A stretch of DNA of 64,000 nucleotides from Dorea_A sp016295505 (GTDB taxonomy: Bacteria > Bacillota > Clostridia > Lachnospirales > Lachnospiraceae), in the NCBI RefSeq assembly GCF_039832105.1, contig NZ_JBDOHS010000001.1:1-64000 (forward strand), given 5' to 3'. Made by a program: the position numbers and the translations under genes. Shown piece by piece: positions 25,148-34,261 of this stretch; within the stretch, counting starts at the first letter, position 1; every line of letters begins with the position of its first letter. The notes under the pieces are model-generated. The model did no database searches, was not told where the DNA came from, and saw only the letters and a program-made list of their open reading frames with translations.

Positions 25148-25342
25148 AGGCTTTAATGACATGTCTACATTAACAGAAAATCCTTCCATTGCCCTGACCT
25201 GCTTTCCGTCTAACGAACAAAATACGATATCGCAATTATCGGTTTATACTGTCATTATACAATGTCTCCTATATCCGTAACAGACAATTTTTTCGGCGGA
25301 TTGTGTCGATTTTATAGATATATTTTCTGTTTTATTTTACCT

Positions 25343-26743
25343 TTATGCTTTGCGCTTCGTTTCATTCCAACACACGATCCACATACTCACTTCTCCTCCA
25401 CCATCTGCATGATTCCCGTATTGCAGGAAACCGCCCTGCTCATTCAGAAATTTTTTTGCAATTGCAAGTCCCAGACCCTGATGTGTCCGATCATGACGGC
25501 TGGCATCCCCACTGTAAAATGCACTGTCTGCGTATTGGAGGTCTTTTTCCGTAAATCCGGAGCCGAAATCACGGACAGATGCTACCAGATATTCCTGATT
25601 TCCCTGCCTTTTTCCCTGAATCCTTACCTCAATTCCTTTTTCCTTCTCTGTATATTCGACTGCATTGCTTAAAAGATTATTCCATGCCCTGAGCATATCA
25701 GATGTGCAGCAGAGCATCTCTCTATCGGGAACTTCTGCCTGAAATGAGACTGGAATTTTCTTGACTGCAGCAAATTTACATGCAGTCTCCCGCAACATTT
25801 CTCCCAGACTGGTACAGGTAATCACTTCTTCTGTTCTTTCCTGTTCTCTTCCCGACAACACCTGTCTCATACGCTCCAGATATTTTTCGATATCTTTCAC
25901 ATTGGATAAAATATCTTCTGTACATTCCATGTTTTCCGCAGATAATTTTCCCTCCTCCAGAAGCTCTGCATTTCCCCGGATGATCGTGAGCGGCGTTTTA
26001 ATATCATGTGCAAGAGAAGATAACTGTTCCTGTTTCTGCCGTTCCATATCCCATTGTCGGTTTAAGGAATCTTTCAGCGCAGATTTCAGATGTGAAAGAG
26101 AATTCATTACCTCATCTATCTCCAGTATTTCTGATGACTTTTCCGGAAAGTCCAGATCATTCTCTGCTATCTTCTCCGTTACGCCACGCAGTTCTCCTAA
26201 CTGCCGGTTCAGTTTTTTCGCAAAATATCTGGACAGAAATACAGCATTCAGGATAAAAAGCACCGCATCCAGTATGAAAGAAAGGACTTCCGGAGAAGGC
26301 AAAACGTCATTCAACATTTTCAAAGAATACTTCATGCGGAGATCATATTTTACGATGCAGATATCACCCGTATTCTGCTTGATGAAACGAAAATATTCTC
26401 CGTTGGAAGCATAAATATTCTTCTTTTCATAATGATTCCAGGCATTTTCCTGTTCGTTTTCCGAAAATGTTCCTGACTTGCATGTCCCATCTACCGTATA
26501 CACACCATAGGTACATCCCTTTGGGATCCACTGTTCAGGAAATTCTCCGGCAGTCTGAATTTCCTGCATATTTTTGTTCAACTGAACTTCTGCATAATTT
26601 GCCGGCAAGGTTACTCCCAAATAAGAACTTCCAATCAACAGCAGGGTCACTCCACCAACGATTACGACAGTCATCACACAAAACAGCACTGCAAATCTTA
26701 AAAACAGACCCGCCAAAGTTTCTTTCTTTCCATTTACTTCCAT
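25343..26743 (-). CDS. sensor histidine kinase of the immunity operon
   Basis: A 466-residue HAMP-type kinase. There are two transmembrane helices near residues 15-40 and 160-180 with an outside loop between them, then HAMP-like linker, HisKA with the phospho-His in SSLAHDIKTPLTII, and HATPase with N box (WNNLLSNAVEYTE), DFGSGF and GLGLAIAKKF. ATG 26743 follows GGGGGGTGG and overlaps the response regulator end. It resembles kinases of lantibiotic or bacitracin sensing systems (CprK-like). Confidence 0.92.
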   Translation of the reverse strand: MEVNGKKETLAGLFLRFAVLFCVMTVVIVGGVTLLLIGSSYLGVTLPANYAEVQLNKNMQEIQTAGEFPEQWIPKGCTYGVYTVDGTCKSGTFSENEQENAWNHYEKKNIYASNGEYFRFIKQNTGDICIVKYDLRMKYSLKMLNDVLPSPEVLSFILDAVLFILNAVFLSRYFAKKLNRQLGELRGVTEKIAENDLDFPEKSSEILEIDEVMNSLSHLKSALKDSLNRQWDMERQKQEQLSSLAHDIKTPLTIIRGNAELLEEGKLSAENMECTEDILSNVKDIEKYLERMRQVLSGREQERTEEVITCTSLGEMLRETACKFAAVKKIPVSFQAEVPDREMLCCTSDMLRAWNNLLSNAVEYTEKEKGIEVRIQGKRQGNQEYLVASVRDFGSGFTEKDLQYADSAFYSGDASRHDRTHQGLGLAIAKKFLNEQGGFLQYGNHADGGGEVSMWIVCWNETKRKA

Positions 26744-27393
26744 CGATATCCACCCCCCCACACAGTTTCAATCGGATTCATCCCAAATACCTGAAACTTA
26801 GCCCTAATATTCTTGACATGTTCTGTAATTGCGGAGCTGTTGCTATCCCCATCAAAACCAAACACATGCTCTAAAATCCGTTCTTTTGAAAATACCTGTC
26901 CCCGGTTCAGTGCCAGATATTCACAGATTTCATACTCTCCTTTTGTCAAAGATACTTCTGTATCCTGACAGAACACCCGCTTCTCCTGCAGGGAGAACTG
27001 TACCTCACCAATGTGTATCATATGTCTTTTCTCCCGATGTTCTCTCCGAAGATGTGCGGATACTCTTGCACGGAGTTCCCCGATTCCGAAAGGCTTTGTG
27101 ATATAATCGTCTCCGCCGATTCCCAGTCCTTCCATCAGATCTTTTTCCGCCGTCTTTGCAGTCAGGAATAAGATAGGGCAGTCTACCCGATCGCGGATTT
27201 TCCGGCACAGACTGAAACCATCCATTCCCGGCATCATCACATCCAGAAGAATCAGTTGATATTTCGTCAGCATTTCATACTTCAATTTCAAGGGATCATC
27301 CAGAACCGTTACCAGGTATCCTTCTCTTGACAACGCTTTGCGGATTACTTCAAGGATTCCTCTGTCATCATCGATTGCTAATATTTCAATCAT
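26734..27393 (-). CDS. OmpR-family response regulator of the immunity operon
   Basis: A 219-residue regulator. The receiver domain has the acidic pair in IDDDRG, the phospho-Asp in ILLDVMMPGMDG and the Lys in KPFGIGEL. The C-terminal winged helix is complete (SLTKGEYEICEYLALN; FGFDGDSNSSAITEHVKNIR). I chose the ATG at 27393 after GAAGGAAGG. It overlaps both neighbours, which places it firmly in one operon with the transporter and kinase. Confidence 0.93.
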   Translation of the reverse strand: MIEILAIDDDRGILEVIRKALSREGYLVTVLDDPLKLKYEMLTKYQLILLDVMMPGMDGFSLCRKIRDRVDCPILFLTAKTAEKDLMEGLGIGGDDYITKPFGIGELRARVSAHLRREHREKRHMIHIGEVQFSLQEKRVFCQDTEVSLTKGEYEICEYLALNRGQVFSKERILEHVFGFDGDSNSSAITEHVKNIRAKFQVFGMNPIETVWGGGYRWK

Positions 27394-28141
27394 TGTACTG
27401 CCTTCCTTCATAATAATAGATCCATATTCCAATTATGACACACAGAAAAATGAAGAGCAATGAACAGATTGTTCCTTCATGCTTCAGATAAAAAAGCAGA
27501 CCGCCTGTTTCATTCTGCTCTATCCTGCCGTATAGTAACATGGTTCCTCTTGCACTCCAAGTACAGGGGAAAAACTGCCATCTTCCATCTCCCAGTCCGG
27601 TGAGGAACAGACCCGATAACAGGGATTGAGCTACACCAATACACTGGGACACGGTTCGGGAGAACCGGAGATTGAAAAATAAATGTTCCAGATACAAAGG
27701 CATACTTCCCAGAAACAATGCCAGAATCATCCACAGATACCTACTTATGGAAAGACCTTCTTTTCCAAGAAGCATATGGTATCCCATGCCAAACAAAATC
27801 ACTGCACCGGCAATTGCCATCAGGCACATTCCCACAAGCACCAGCCATTTTACTGCCAGCCCTTTCCATTTATTCTCATAGCTCCCCAGAAAAACCTGAA
27901 AATGATTCTGCTCTTCTAATCCAATATTACCCGCACAGATGATACTGACCAGAAAAGGCAGTGCCATTCCAATGATTTCCATATAGCCCGCAATCTGTGC
28001 CTGTTCACTCCATCCGGAAAATCGATAATACAGAAGAAATACACTGCTTGCCAGCAGAGGAATCGCCACATGAAAAGCATATAAAAACGTGTGCCGCATT
28101 TTCAAAAATTCTGCACGTATTCCCTGAATCATGACCTTCAT
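27386..28141 (-). CDS. lantibiotic immunity ABC permease (MutG/LanG-like)
   Basis: A 251-residue permease with six membrane segments, typical of the second permease of LanFEG immunity transporters. Features are the N-terminal IRAEFLKMRHTFLY, the aromatic ending of the fourth loop (FPCTWSARGTMLLYG) and the final basic tail. It overlaps lanE by four bases. With the ATPase and the first permease it should expel cationic antimicrobial peptides from the membrane. Confidence 0.85.
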   Translation of the reverse strand: MKVMIQGIRAEFLKMRHTFLYAFHVAIPLLASSVFLLYYRFSGWSEQAQIAGYMEIIGMALPFLVSIICAGNIGLEEQNHFQVFLGSYENKWKGLAVKWLVLVGMCLMAIAGAVILFGMGYHMLLGKEGLSISRYLWMILALFLGSMPLYLEHLFFNLRFSRTVSQCIGVAQSLLSGLFLTGLGDGRWQFFPCTWSARGTMLLYGRIEQNETGGLLFYLKHEGTICSLLFIFLCVIIGIWIYYYEGRQYND

Positions 28142-28905
28142 CTGGAACTCACCTGCCTTTCAAACCATGTTCTGCTTCCCCACCAGAGCAAAAAGAACCA
28201 GATCAGCGCTGCCGGAATTCCGATCAGTAAGTTATTCATTCCGGCAAGCTCCGGAGAATAAGTCACCTGTCCCGGCTGTAATAGCAGACCGTTCGGTAAG
28301 ACTCCCAGTATCGGGCACATCAACCGTGCAGTAATCGCTCCGGGGAACAATGCAAACCATGACTTCAAAGAAACAATCACAGTTATAACCGAATAGGATC
28401 CCACATGAATCAAAAGCATCAGAAAAGTTCCCATTTTCTGGCTCAGGAACAGGCAAAACGGAATCTGCCAAAGTGTGGTTACCCACATCACAATTCCAGC
28501 CAGAATCTGCATGCCAATTGACGGTGACACAATATATTCCATATGAAATGCCCACTCCATTCCTTTTCCAATCAGAACAGTCAGCAGTACAACGCATAGA
28601 ACCGAGATTCCTGATACCACAGCTCCTACCAGTATCTTAGCATCCCATATCTTTCCCATACTGCACGGCAAAGACCAGATGGTATGATTCTTTTTCCTTT
28701 TATCCTTTCCCCCGATCATACTGCAGAGGATTCCGATATATCCCGGATATAATCCCATATACCACCAGTTATAACTGTCCACCGCAAAAAATGTATGTGT
28801 CAGCCAGGCAGCCAGCAGTACCGTGATCAGCGGCATCATAACGGTGATGACATTCATGGATGTATGGCGGTACTTTAATCTTTCTGCTAAAAAATACTGT
28901 TTCAT
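28138..28905 (-). CDS. lantibiotic immunity ABC permease (MutE/LanE-like)
   Basis: A 255-residue permease with about six membrane segments, beginning MKQYFLAERLKYRHTSMNVI, a typical LanE/CprB start. KNHTIWSLPCSMGKIWDAK near residue 73 is a conserved cytosolic loop of this family. Its start overlaps the ATPase stop. It forms a heteromeric exporter with the genes on each side. Confidence 0.87.
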   Translation of the reverse strand: MKQYFLAERLKYRHTSMNVITVMMPLITVLLAAWLTHTFFAVDSYNWWYMGLYPGYIGILCSMIGGKDKRKKNHTIWSLPCSMGKIWDAKILVGAVVSGISVLCVVLLTVLIGKGMEWAFHMEYIVSPSIGMQILAGIVMWVTTLWQIPFCLFLSQKMGTFLMLLIHVGSYSVITVIVSLKSWFALFPGAITARLMCPILGVLPNGLLLQPGQVTYSPELAGMNNLLIGIPAALIWFFLLWWGSRTWFERQVSSR

Positions 28906-29606
28906 CTTTCTTCCCGTCCTTTCGCTACTACTTCCATAAATAATGCTTCCAGATCTTCCTGTTCCTCCATCTTTCCTTCAAATCCAAGCTTTCCTTCTGA
29001 AATAATTCCGATATAATCCGCCGTCTGTTGAATCTCACTCAAAATATGGCTGGACAAGATTACCGTTATCCCTTTTTTGGGAAAGCTTCGGATCAGTTCC
29101 CGCAATTCCTGTATTCCCAGCGGATCCAGCCCATTGATTGGCTCATCCAGTACCAGAAGCTTCGGATTGTTCAAAAGTGCAAGTGCAATTCCAAGCCGCT
29201 GTTTCATTCCCAAAGAAAACGCTCCTGCCTTTTTCCTTCCCGTATCCGCGAGATCCGTCAAGGTAAGCACTTCGTGCATTCGTTCCTCACTGACACCCAG
29301 AAGCAATGCACGTACCTTCAGATTCTCCCATGCCGTCAGATTCTCATAGATGGGAGGTGTCTCAATCAGTGCGCCGATCTCAGACAAGTCCTTCCGTGAC
29401 CATCTATGTCCCTGAAAGAAAATTCCTCCTGAAGTCGGGCGCAAAAGCCCTGTCATCATTTTTAAAAGCGTAGACTTTCCCGCACCATTCGGTCCTAAAA
29501 GTCCATACACACAATTTTCCGGGATTTTCATTGTGACTTCTTTTAAGACCTTCTGCCCTTTAAATTTCTTTGAAAGATTCTTAACTACAATGATATGATC
29601 TTCCAT
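28902..29606 (-). CDS. lantibiotic immunity ABC ATPase (MutF/LanF-like)
   Basis: A 234-residue ATPase with all motifs: Walker A LLGPNGAGKSTLLKMM near residue 36, Q loop LIETPPIYENLT, signature FSLGMKQRLGIALALL, Walker B LLVLDEPINGLDPLG and H loop SSHILSEI. The E loop QTP-like segment (ETPP) is a trait of bacteriocin immunity ATPases. The ATG at 29606 has AGGAGG before it. This is the first gene of the lanFEG-RK operon, like C. difficile cprABC with its regulators. Confidence 0.92.
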   Translation of the reverse strand: MEDHIIVVKNLSKKFKGQKVLKEVTMKIPENCVYGLLGPNGAGKSTLLKMMTGLLRPTSGGIFFQGHRWSRKDLSEIGALIETPPIYENLTAWENLKVRALLLGVSEERMHEVLTLTDLADTGRKKAGAFSLGMKQRLGIALALLNNPKLLVLDEPINGLDPLGIQELRELIRSFPKKGITVILSSHILSEIQQTADYIGIISEGKLGFEGKMEEQEDLEALFMEVVAKGREER

Positions 29607-29701
29607 TTCAAAAACCTCCTGTTTTGTATTTCTACTATCAGTGTAAAAAACAATTCTAAGGAATTTATAAGGGTGGAAAAATCTTCCTCGTCTATAACAC
29701 A

Positions 29702-29742
29702 AAACCGATGAACTGTGAGGTATATCACAAGTTCATCGGTTT
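29702..29742. terminator. terminator between the XRE gene and the immunity operon
   Basis: AAACCGATGAAC pairs with GTTCATCGGTTT, with T-rich sequence on both sides. Confidence 0.7.
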
Positions 29743-29834
29743 CGCTTTTTATACAATTTACCATTCTTTGCCCTGTCAATAAATTTCTCTTTAAAGATTA
29801 TCCTGCCATGTATCTCTTCAGTTCAATTGGCTCT

Positions 29835-30329
29835 CTATTGTCTGTGAAGAAGTCTCATTTTATACGCTCTGATCCTTGCCGCATATTTACTGGTCATGAT
29901 TACACCTACGATCATCATTCCAAAAGTGATACCCAGACACATTCCACCCAGAAAATTATTCGAATGATCTGTAAAAACCAAGACCACGTAGATCACTGCC
30001 GCAATAAACCCGCCGATAAACAGCCAGTGCATACGTTTTGTTAATTTCTGTTTTTCCTCATTACTATAATCAGCTACTTTTAATACAGTTTCTTCTAATT
30101 CCTTATTCATTTTCTCACTTTTCCTTTCTCCATCAAGTAGTTCTCTCAGATCCACATCATAATAATCAGCCATTTCAATCAGAATATCCAGATCCGGCAG
30201 ATTGCTGCCCGTTTCCCATCTTGATACGGTTCTTCTGGATATCTGAAACCGTTCTGCAAGCTGTTCCTGTGTAAGATTCTTTTCTTTCCGAAGGTCTTTG
30301 AGAAACCTTCCGATTTTTTGTTGATCCAT
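29835..30329 (-). CDS. XRE-family regulator with a membrane tail
   Basis: A 164-residue protein. Residues 1-66 are a Cro/C1-type HTH (NLTQEQLAERFQISRRTVSRW). Residues 100-150 hold two hydrophobic segments (WLFIGGFIAAVIYVVLVF; GGMCLGITFGMMIVGVIM). This soluble HTH plus membrane hairpin layout is common in Clostridia. It lies directly upstream of the immunity operon but is separated from it by a terminator. AAAGGAGGACAAAGG precedes the start region. Confidence 0.88.
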   Translation of the reverse strand: MDQQKIGRFLKDLRKEKNLTQEQLAERFQISRRTVSRWETGSNLPDLDILIEMADYYDVDLRELLDGERKSEKMNKELEETVLKVADYSNEEKQKLTKRMHWLFIGGFIAAVIYVVLVFTDHSNNFLGGMCLGITFGMMIVGVIMTSKYAARIRAYKMRLLHRQ

Positions 30330-30522
30330 GATCCTTTGTCCTCCTTTCCGGGGAAAGCATACCTCACAAGTATCTCATATGTACAGGACACAAAGTGAGC
30401 AATGCCCTGTTTTTTCTGTATGAGACACCACTTGTCCAGTTTTCTTTAGATATGATTTTATCTCGATGGTTTTTTCTGCTCTTTTAACTCTAGTTTTTCA
30501 CATCTGGTCAATGATTTTAATG

Positions 30523-31476
30523 TTAATTGTTTACACCCAGATATTTATCAATCGCTGCATCCAGCATCTTTTCTTCTTCGTCACTCAGTTCCCAGCCAAA
30601 GCAGGCGCAATTTTCCTCTATCTTTTTTCTGCTCTGTGCCCCTACTATACAGGTTGAAATAAATGGTTTTCTCATCGTCCAGTTCAATGCAATCTGTGCC
30701 TGTGGCACACCTCTTTCCTCCGCGATCCGATCCAGCACCTCCACAAGCATCATCACTTTTGAAAACATTGGTTCCCGGAAATACGGATAAAAACGATTCC
30801 GGTTGTCACTTGGCGCATATTCCTGAATGGCCCGATAAGCCCCTGTTAGTATCCCGCCTCCCAGTGAACCGTACGTCATCACTCCCATTCCCTGGTCTGC
30901 TGCCCAGCGAATCTGTGGTTCATATTCCCGTGCAACCATGGAATATTGCGGCTGATACGCTTCTATCTCACAATATTTTTGTACTTCCCGGATCTGTTCA
31001 ATCGTAAAATTGGATACTCCGACATGCAGAATCTTCCCCTGTTTTTTCAGTTCACTGAGCGCACCGATTGTCTCTGCAAGCGGGACATTCGGATCCGGCC
31101 AGTGTACCAGATACAGATCAATGTAATCTGTCTTAAGATTTCGAAGTGAGTTTTCACACTGCTGCATGATCTTTTCCGGTCTTCCGCAGCGGACATATTT
31201 CCCGTCAATAAAGTCATTCCCACACTTTGTTGCAAGAAAAATCTCCTTTCTTACTCCCATATCATTCAGCACATCTCCGATATACCGCTCCGCCTGTCCG
31301 GCATTATAAGCCGGCGCCGTATCGATAAAATTAATCCCTGCTTCCACGGCCGCCCGGATCGCGTCCTTTCTGATATCCTCCGGATTCTCATCCCATCCGG
31401 CACCTCCGATTCCCCAGGTACCCAGTGTCATCTCCGACACTTTCATTCCGGTTGCTCCAAATTCTTTATAACGCAT
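30523..31476 (-). CDS. aldo/keto reductase
   Basis: A 317-residue TIM-barrel oxidoreductase. The catalytic tetrad can be seen: Asp and Tyr in FIDTAPAYN, Lys in LATKCGN, His in LVHWPDPN. The NADP-binding end is present (STCIVGAQSRKKIEEN). The substrate is unknown; it is closest to the AKR11/12-type of Clostridia. The ATG at 31476 has AAGGGAGAAAG before it. A VOC protein gene lies just upstream on the same strand. Confidence 0.92.
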   Translation of the reverse strand: MRYKEFGATGMKVSEMTLGTWGIGGAGWDENPEDIRKDAIRAAVEAGINFIDTAPAYNAGQAERYIGDVLNDMGVRKEIFLATKCGNDFIDGKYVRCGRPEKIMQQCENSLRNLKTDYIDLYLVHWPDPNVPLAETIGALSELKKQGKILHVGVSNFTIEQIREVQKYCEIEAYQPQYSMVAREYEPQIRWAADQGMGVMTYGSLGGGILTGAYRAIQEYAPSDNRNRFYPYFREPMFSKVMMLVEVLDRIAEERGVPQAQIALNWTMRKPFISTCIVGAQSRKKIEENCACFGWELSDEEEKMLDAAIDKYLGVNN

Positions 31477-31501
31477 TCTGCTTTCTCCCTTCTGATTCAT
31501 C

Positions 31502-31864
31502 CTATACCGGTGTTCCAACTTCAATCAGATTCCCATCCGGATCGTAGAATCGAATTACTTTCTGTCCCCAGGAATGTGTCATCAATCTGTTGACATATTT
31601 TACAGGCGGCTGATATTTATCAAGTTTGTCAGCGAAAGCTTCTATTTCTTTCTCTTCAAAATACAACTCACTGGAATTGTTTTCCGGGATAACATCTTTT
31701 CCGATGAATTTCTTCCAGATCGATTCCTCCTGAAGCACAAGTCCTTCCGTCATTATTACATTCCCGTCATTATCCACAATCACATCCAGACCAAATAAAT
31801 CATGATAGAATTTCTTTGATCTTTCTATATCTTTTACAACAATCAGCACATTTTTCAACTTCAT
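31502..31864 (-). CDS. VOC family protein (glyoxalase-like)
   Basis: A 120-residue VOC module. The first strand is LKNVLIVVKDIERSKKFYHD and the last is KVIRFYDPDGNLIEVGTPV, carrying the late metal-binding Glu. It is a different subfamily from the protein at 186. It ends 25 bases before the aldo/keto reductase start, and the pair may be an operon for carbonyl detoxification, an inference from context. GAGGAGGCTGAG precedes the ATG. Confidence 0.88.
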   Translation of the reverse strand: MKLKNVLIVVKDIERSKKFYHDLFGLDVIVDNDGNVIMTEGLVLQEESIWKKFIGKDVIPENNSSELYFEEKEIEAFADKLDKYQPPVKYVNRLMTHSWGQKVIRFYDPDGNLIEVGTPV

Positions 31865-32021
31865 AATCTCAGCCTCCTCTTTACTCCTTCATTTCAAGTA
31901 TTTCTTCAAGTAAGTATTTCTTCAGGTATTGCTTTCTCTAATCTTACACCATTTTACTGGATTGGGCGAACAAAATATTTCAACCCTTTCATACCCTTTG
32001 AGTCAGATTGCATATTTTTTC

Positions 32022-32720
32022 CTATTCGCCCATTTCAAAACATTTTTGCTGAATCTGATCCCATTCCCGGTTCTCGCACCAGTATACTACGCGGTCTGTC
32101 ACATCATATACCATGGAAACTACCGTCGGACAGACCGTCTGGGCTGTTGCTTTTAAGACCCGAAAGCAATCTTCTGCATCAAAGCCACTGTCAGCGCTTT
32201 CCAGCATTGCTGTAGCCGTCTCATACCGGTCCAGTCCCATCCATGGATGTCTTTCACTGTCTCCTTTAAAAGGTGAGAAATTGGTCAGGACCGAATATGC
32301 CGGGTGTTCCAGATATCTGTACCCCTGTCCCGGAATGATCTGCAGAACATTTCCGTTTCCATCTGAAAGCTGTGCCTGAAATGTCACACCGGGGACACTG
32401 ACAATCTCTCTGTTTTCAACAATTTCTCTGATCTGTCCAAATGTTTTCTTCTCAAGCAACAAATCAATATCGAGATGAATAATATTCTCTGCCTCCGGAT
32501 CCGACGGATCACTTCTCTGGTCGAACGGCCAGCAGGTCGGCATTGCAACAAAGTCGCCTCTCGCATTTGCCCCGAATAAAGGCATCCATCCTTCTTTCGC
32601 ATCGTTGATGGCAATATATACTGCCCGTTGATTTGCCATCACCTGATATTCCATATCCAGAATATCCAGATTCCATCCTATCATTGTCTTGTTTCCATTA
32701 TAAACAATACTTGTACACAT
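32022..32720 (-). CDS. choloylglycine hydrolase-like Ntn amidase (linear amide C-N hydrolase)
   Basis: A 232-residue protein starting MCTSIVYNG, where Cys2 would become the N-terminal nucleophile. The following GWNLDILDMEY aligns with the GRNLDxE motif of bile salt hydrolases, but the catalytic-pocket Arg is Trp here. The late NFSPF region near 168 corresponds to the oxyanion Asn motif. It is about 90 residues shorter than bile salt hydrolases. It is probably an Ntn amidase of unknown substrate rather than a true bile salt hydrolase. Confidence 0.7.
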   Translation of the reverse strand: MCTSIVYNGNKTMIGWNLDILDMEYQVMANQRAVYIAINDAKEGWMPLFGANARGDFVAMPTCWPFDQRSDPSDPEAENIIHLDIDLLLEKKTFGQIREIVENREIVSVPGVTFQAQLSDGNGNVLQIIPGQGYRYLEHPAYSVLTNFSPFKGDSERHPWMGLDRYETATAMLESADSGFDAEDCFRVLKATAQTVCPTVVSMVYDVTDRVVYWCENREWDQIQQKCFEMGE

Positions 32721-32746
32721 CTGTTATTCCTCCCGTAAGATTCTCT

Positions 32747-33328
32747 CTACACATGCAGTCGATACATTCCGTGTCTGTTACAGTAAGCATACATCAAACC
32801 ATGCCCTTTTTTTCGGAATCTCACTGAGATATCCTGTTCCGGATATAGTTTCACGATCTCTGCACCATCAGATGTAACATATGCGATAAATGATACATAG
32901 TGTGACTTATGCATCGGATGTTCCATCGACACATGATATTCATTGTCGATCGTCTCCAGCAGAATCCCGTGTTCTTCATCACATGCTTCCGGCTCCTGCT
33001 CCGGAAGTGTGATCCCGCAGCAGGAAAAAGATCCTCTTCCGACCGATGTAATAATATTGCCACAGACCGGACATACATAAAAATGCATCTTCTTCATATT
33101 GGCAGATGTATTTTCATTTTCCCGCAGATCTCCTGTCAAAAGCTCGGCGATTGATACCCCCAGCGCTTTTGAAAGATCTTCCATGATGGCAATATCCGGA
33201 AGTCCTTTCCCGGTCTCCCATTTTGACACTGCTTTGTCACTGACATTGATTGATTCTGCCAGTTCTTTCTGCGTAATCTTTCGTTTTTCCCTTAACTCTT
33301 TTATTAATTTTCCTGTCACATAACTCAT
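32747..33328 (-). CDS. XRE regulator fused to a desulfoferrodoxin-like domain
   Basis: A 193-residue fusion. Residues 5-65 are a Cro/C1-type HTH (KITQKELAESINVSDKAVSKW). Residues 85-105 hold four cysteines (C86, C89, C103, C104), as in the desulforedoxin centre. Residues 128-190 resemble the superoxide reductase iron centre: H137 in EHPMHKSH, H143, C183 and H186 in AYCNRHGMY. This suggests an iron- or superoxide-responsive DNA-binding protein, an inference. It lies just upstream of the Ntn hydrolase on the same strand. Confidence 0.85.
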   Translation of the reverse strand: MSYVTGKLIKELREKRKITQKELAESINVSDKAVSKWETGKGLPDIAIMEDLSKALGVSIAELLTGDLRENENTSANMKKMHFYVCPVCGNIITSVGRGSFSCCGITLPEQEPEACDEEHGILLETIDNEYHVSMEHPMHKSHYVSFIAYVTSDGAEIVKLYPEQDISVRFRKKGHGLMYAYCNRHGMYRLHV

Positions 33329-33448
33329 ACTCTACACCTTACCTTTTCATATTTTCACTCCCAACCCCAAGGGGAGTTTGCTCTTTTCATCAGGTATATT
33401 GTAAGTTCATATCGCATCTGCCACAACCTACGAAGCGTAGAGATTGTC

Positions 33449-34261
33449 CTACATTTCTATCATAAGTCCTACACGCAGCTGATGGACCATATCTCCCAAT
33501 TCTTCTTTCAGAACCTGATATGCACGGTCACCCGTACAATGTCCGGTATAAATCTCTTTTACCCCGGTATCCCGGATATCGCGTGCCAGTTCACGAACCT
33601 CCGCATCTGTCCTCCCAAAAATATGGAAGCCTCCGATCAGCGCCCGGATTTCCTGATCCGGATAAGTTTTCTTCACTTCACGAACGATATTGGCTGCTCC
33701 GCCATGAGAACAGCTGTTGAAAATAACCAGACCTTCCTCCGTCTGAAATACCAGACTCTGCTCATGTGCAAAATCATCGGGTTCCCATCCATTCTTTGTA
33801 CGGATATACATAAGATTCTTTTTGCCGATCCTGGAAAGTCCCGGTGTCTTATGAGGAATCAAAGACACACCCGGACAGAGTGTGTAATCACCCCCGGCAT
33901 AAACGATCCGTTCCCGATACGTCTCCAGAATTCCCTTCGGCAATCCAATATATCTTCGAAAGATCCATTTCTTTCCATAACAATTCTCTGCGCTGCCTTC
34001 ACGCAGATAGAATTTTGCCTTTTTATTATTACAAAAAAACGCATCCATCCCATCCGCATGATCATAATGCGCATGGGATAATACTGCGTAATTCACATCT
34101 TCGATTTTTCGTCCCAGTTTTTCGGCATTCTTAAGGAAGAGATCTGATGCCCCGGTATCCAGAAGGATATTCCGGTTCTGATATTCAATATAGATACTCA
34201 ATCCCCATTCTCCCTGAAGCTCTCCGTCCGCTATGTTATCGGTCAATACTGTCGCTCTCAA
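33449..34261 (-). CDS. MBL-fold metallohydrolase (COG1237-like)
   Basis: A 270-residue metallo-beta-lactamase fold protein. The metal motif is LSHAHYDHADG near residue 61-71 (HxHxDH), with further His in NSCSHGGAANI and TGHCTGD. The start resembles the COG1237 group (TVLTDN..GEWGLSIYIE), annotated as methyl-pterin or dihydropterin synthase-like hydrolases. The true substrate is unknown. The gene overlaps the triple-GNAT gene end by four bases and is coupled to it. Confidence 0.88.
   Translation of the reverse strand: MRATVLTDNIADGELQGEWGLSIYIEYQNRNILLDTGASDLFLKNAEKLGRKIEDVNYAVLSHAHYDHADGMDAFFCNNKKAKFYLREGSAENCYGKKWIFRRYIGLPKGILETYRERIVYAGGDYTLCPGVSLIPHKTPGLSRIGKKNLMYIRTKNGWEPDDFAHEQSLVFQTEEGLVIFNSCSHGGAANIVREVKKTYPDQEIRALIGGFHIFGRTDAEVRELARDIRDTGVKEIYTGHCTGDRAYQVLKEELGDMVHQLRVGLMIEM

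Noticed and set aside
25262..25672. A 136-codon plus-strand frame over the toxin region and histidine kinase end
   Set aside because: Most of it is antisense to the histidine kinase, and the free part has no ribosome binding site.
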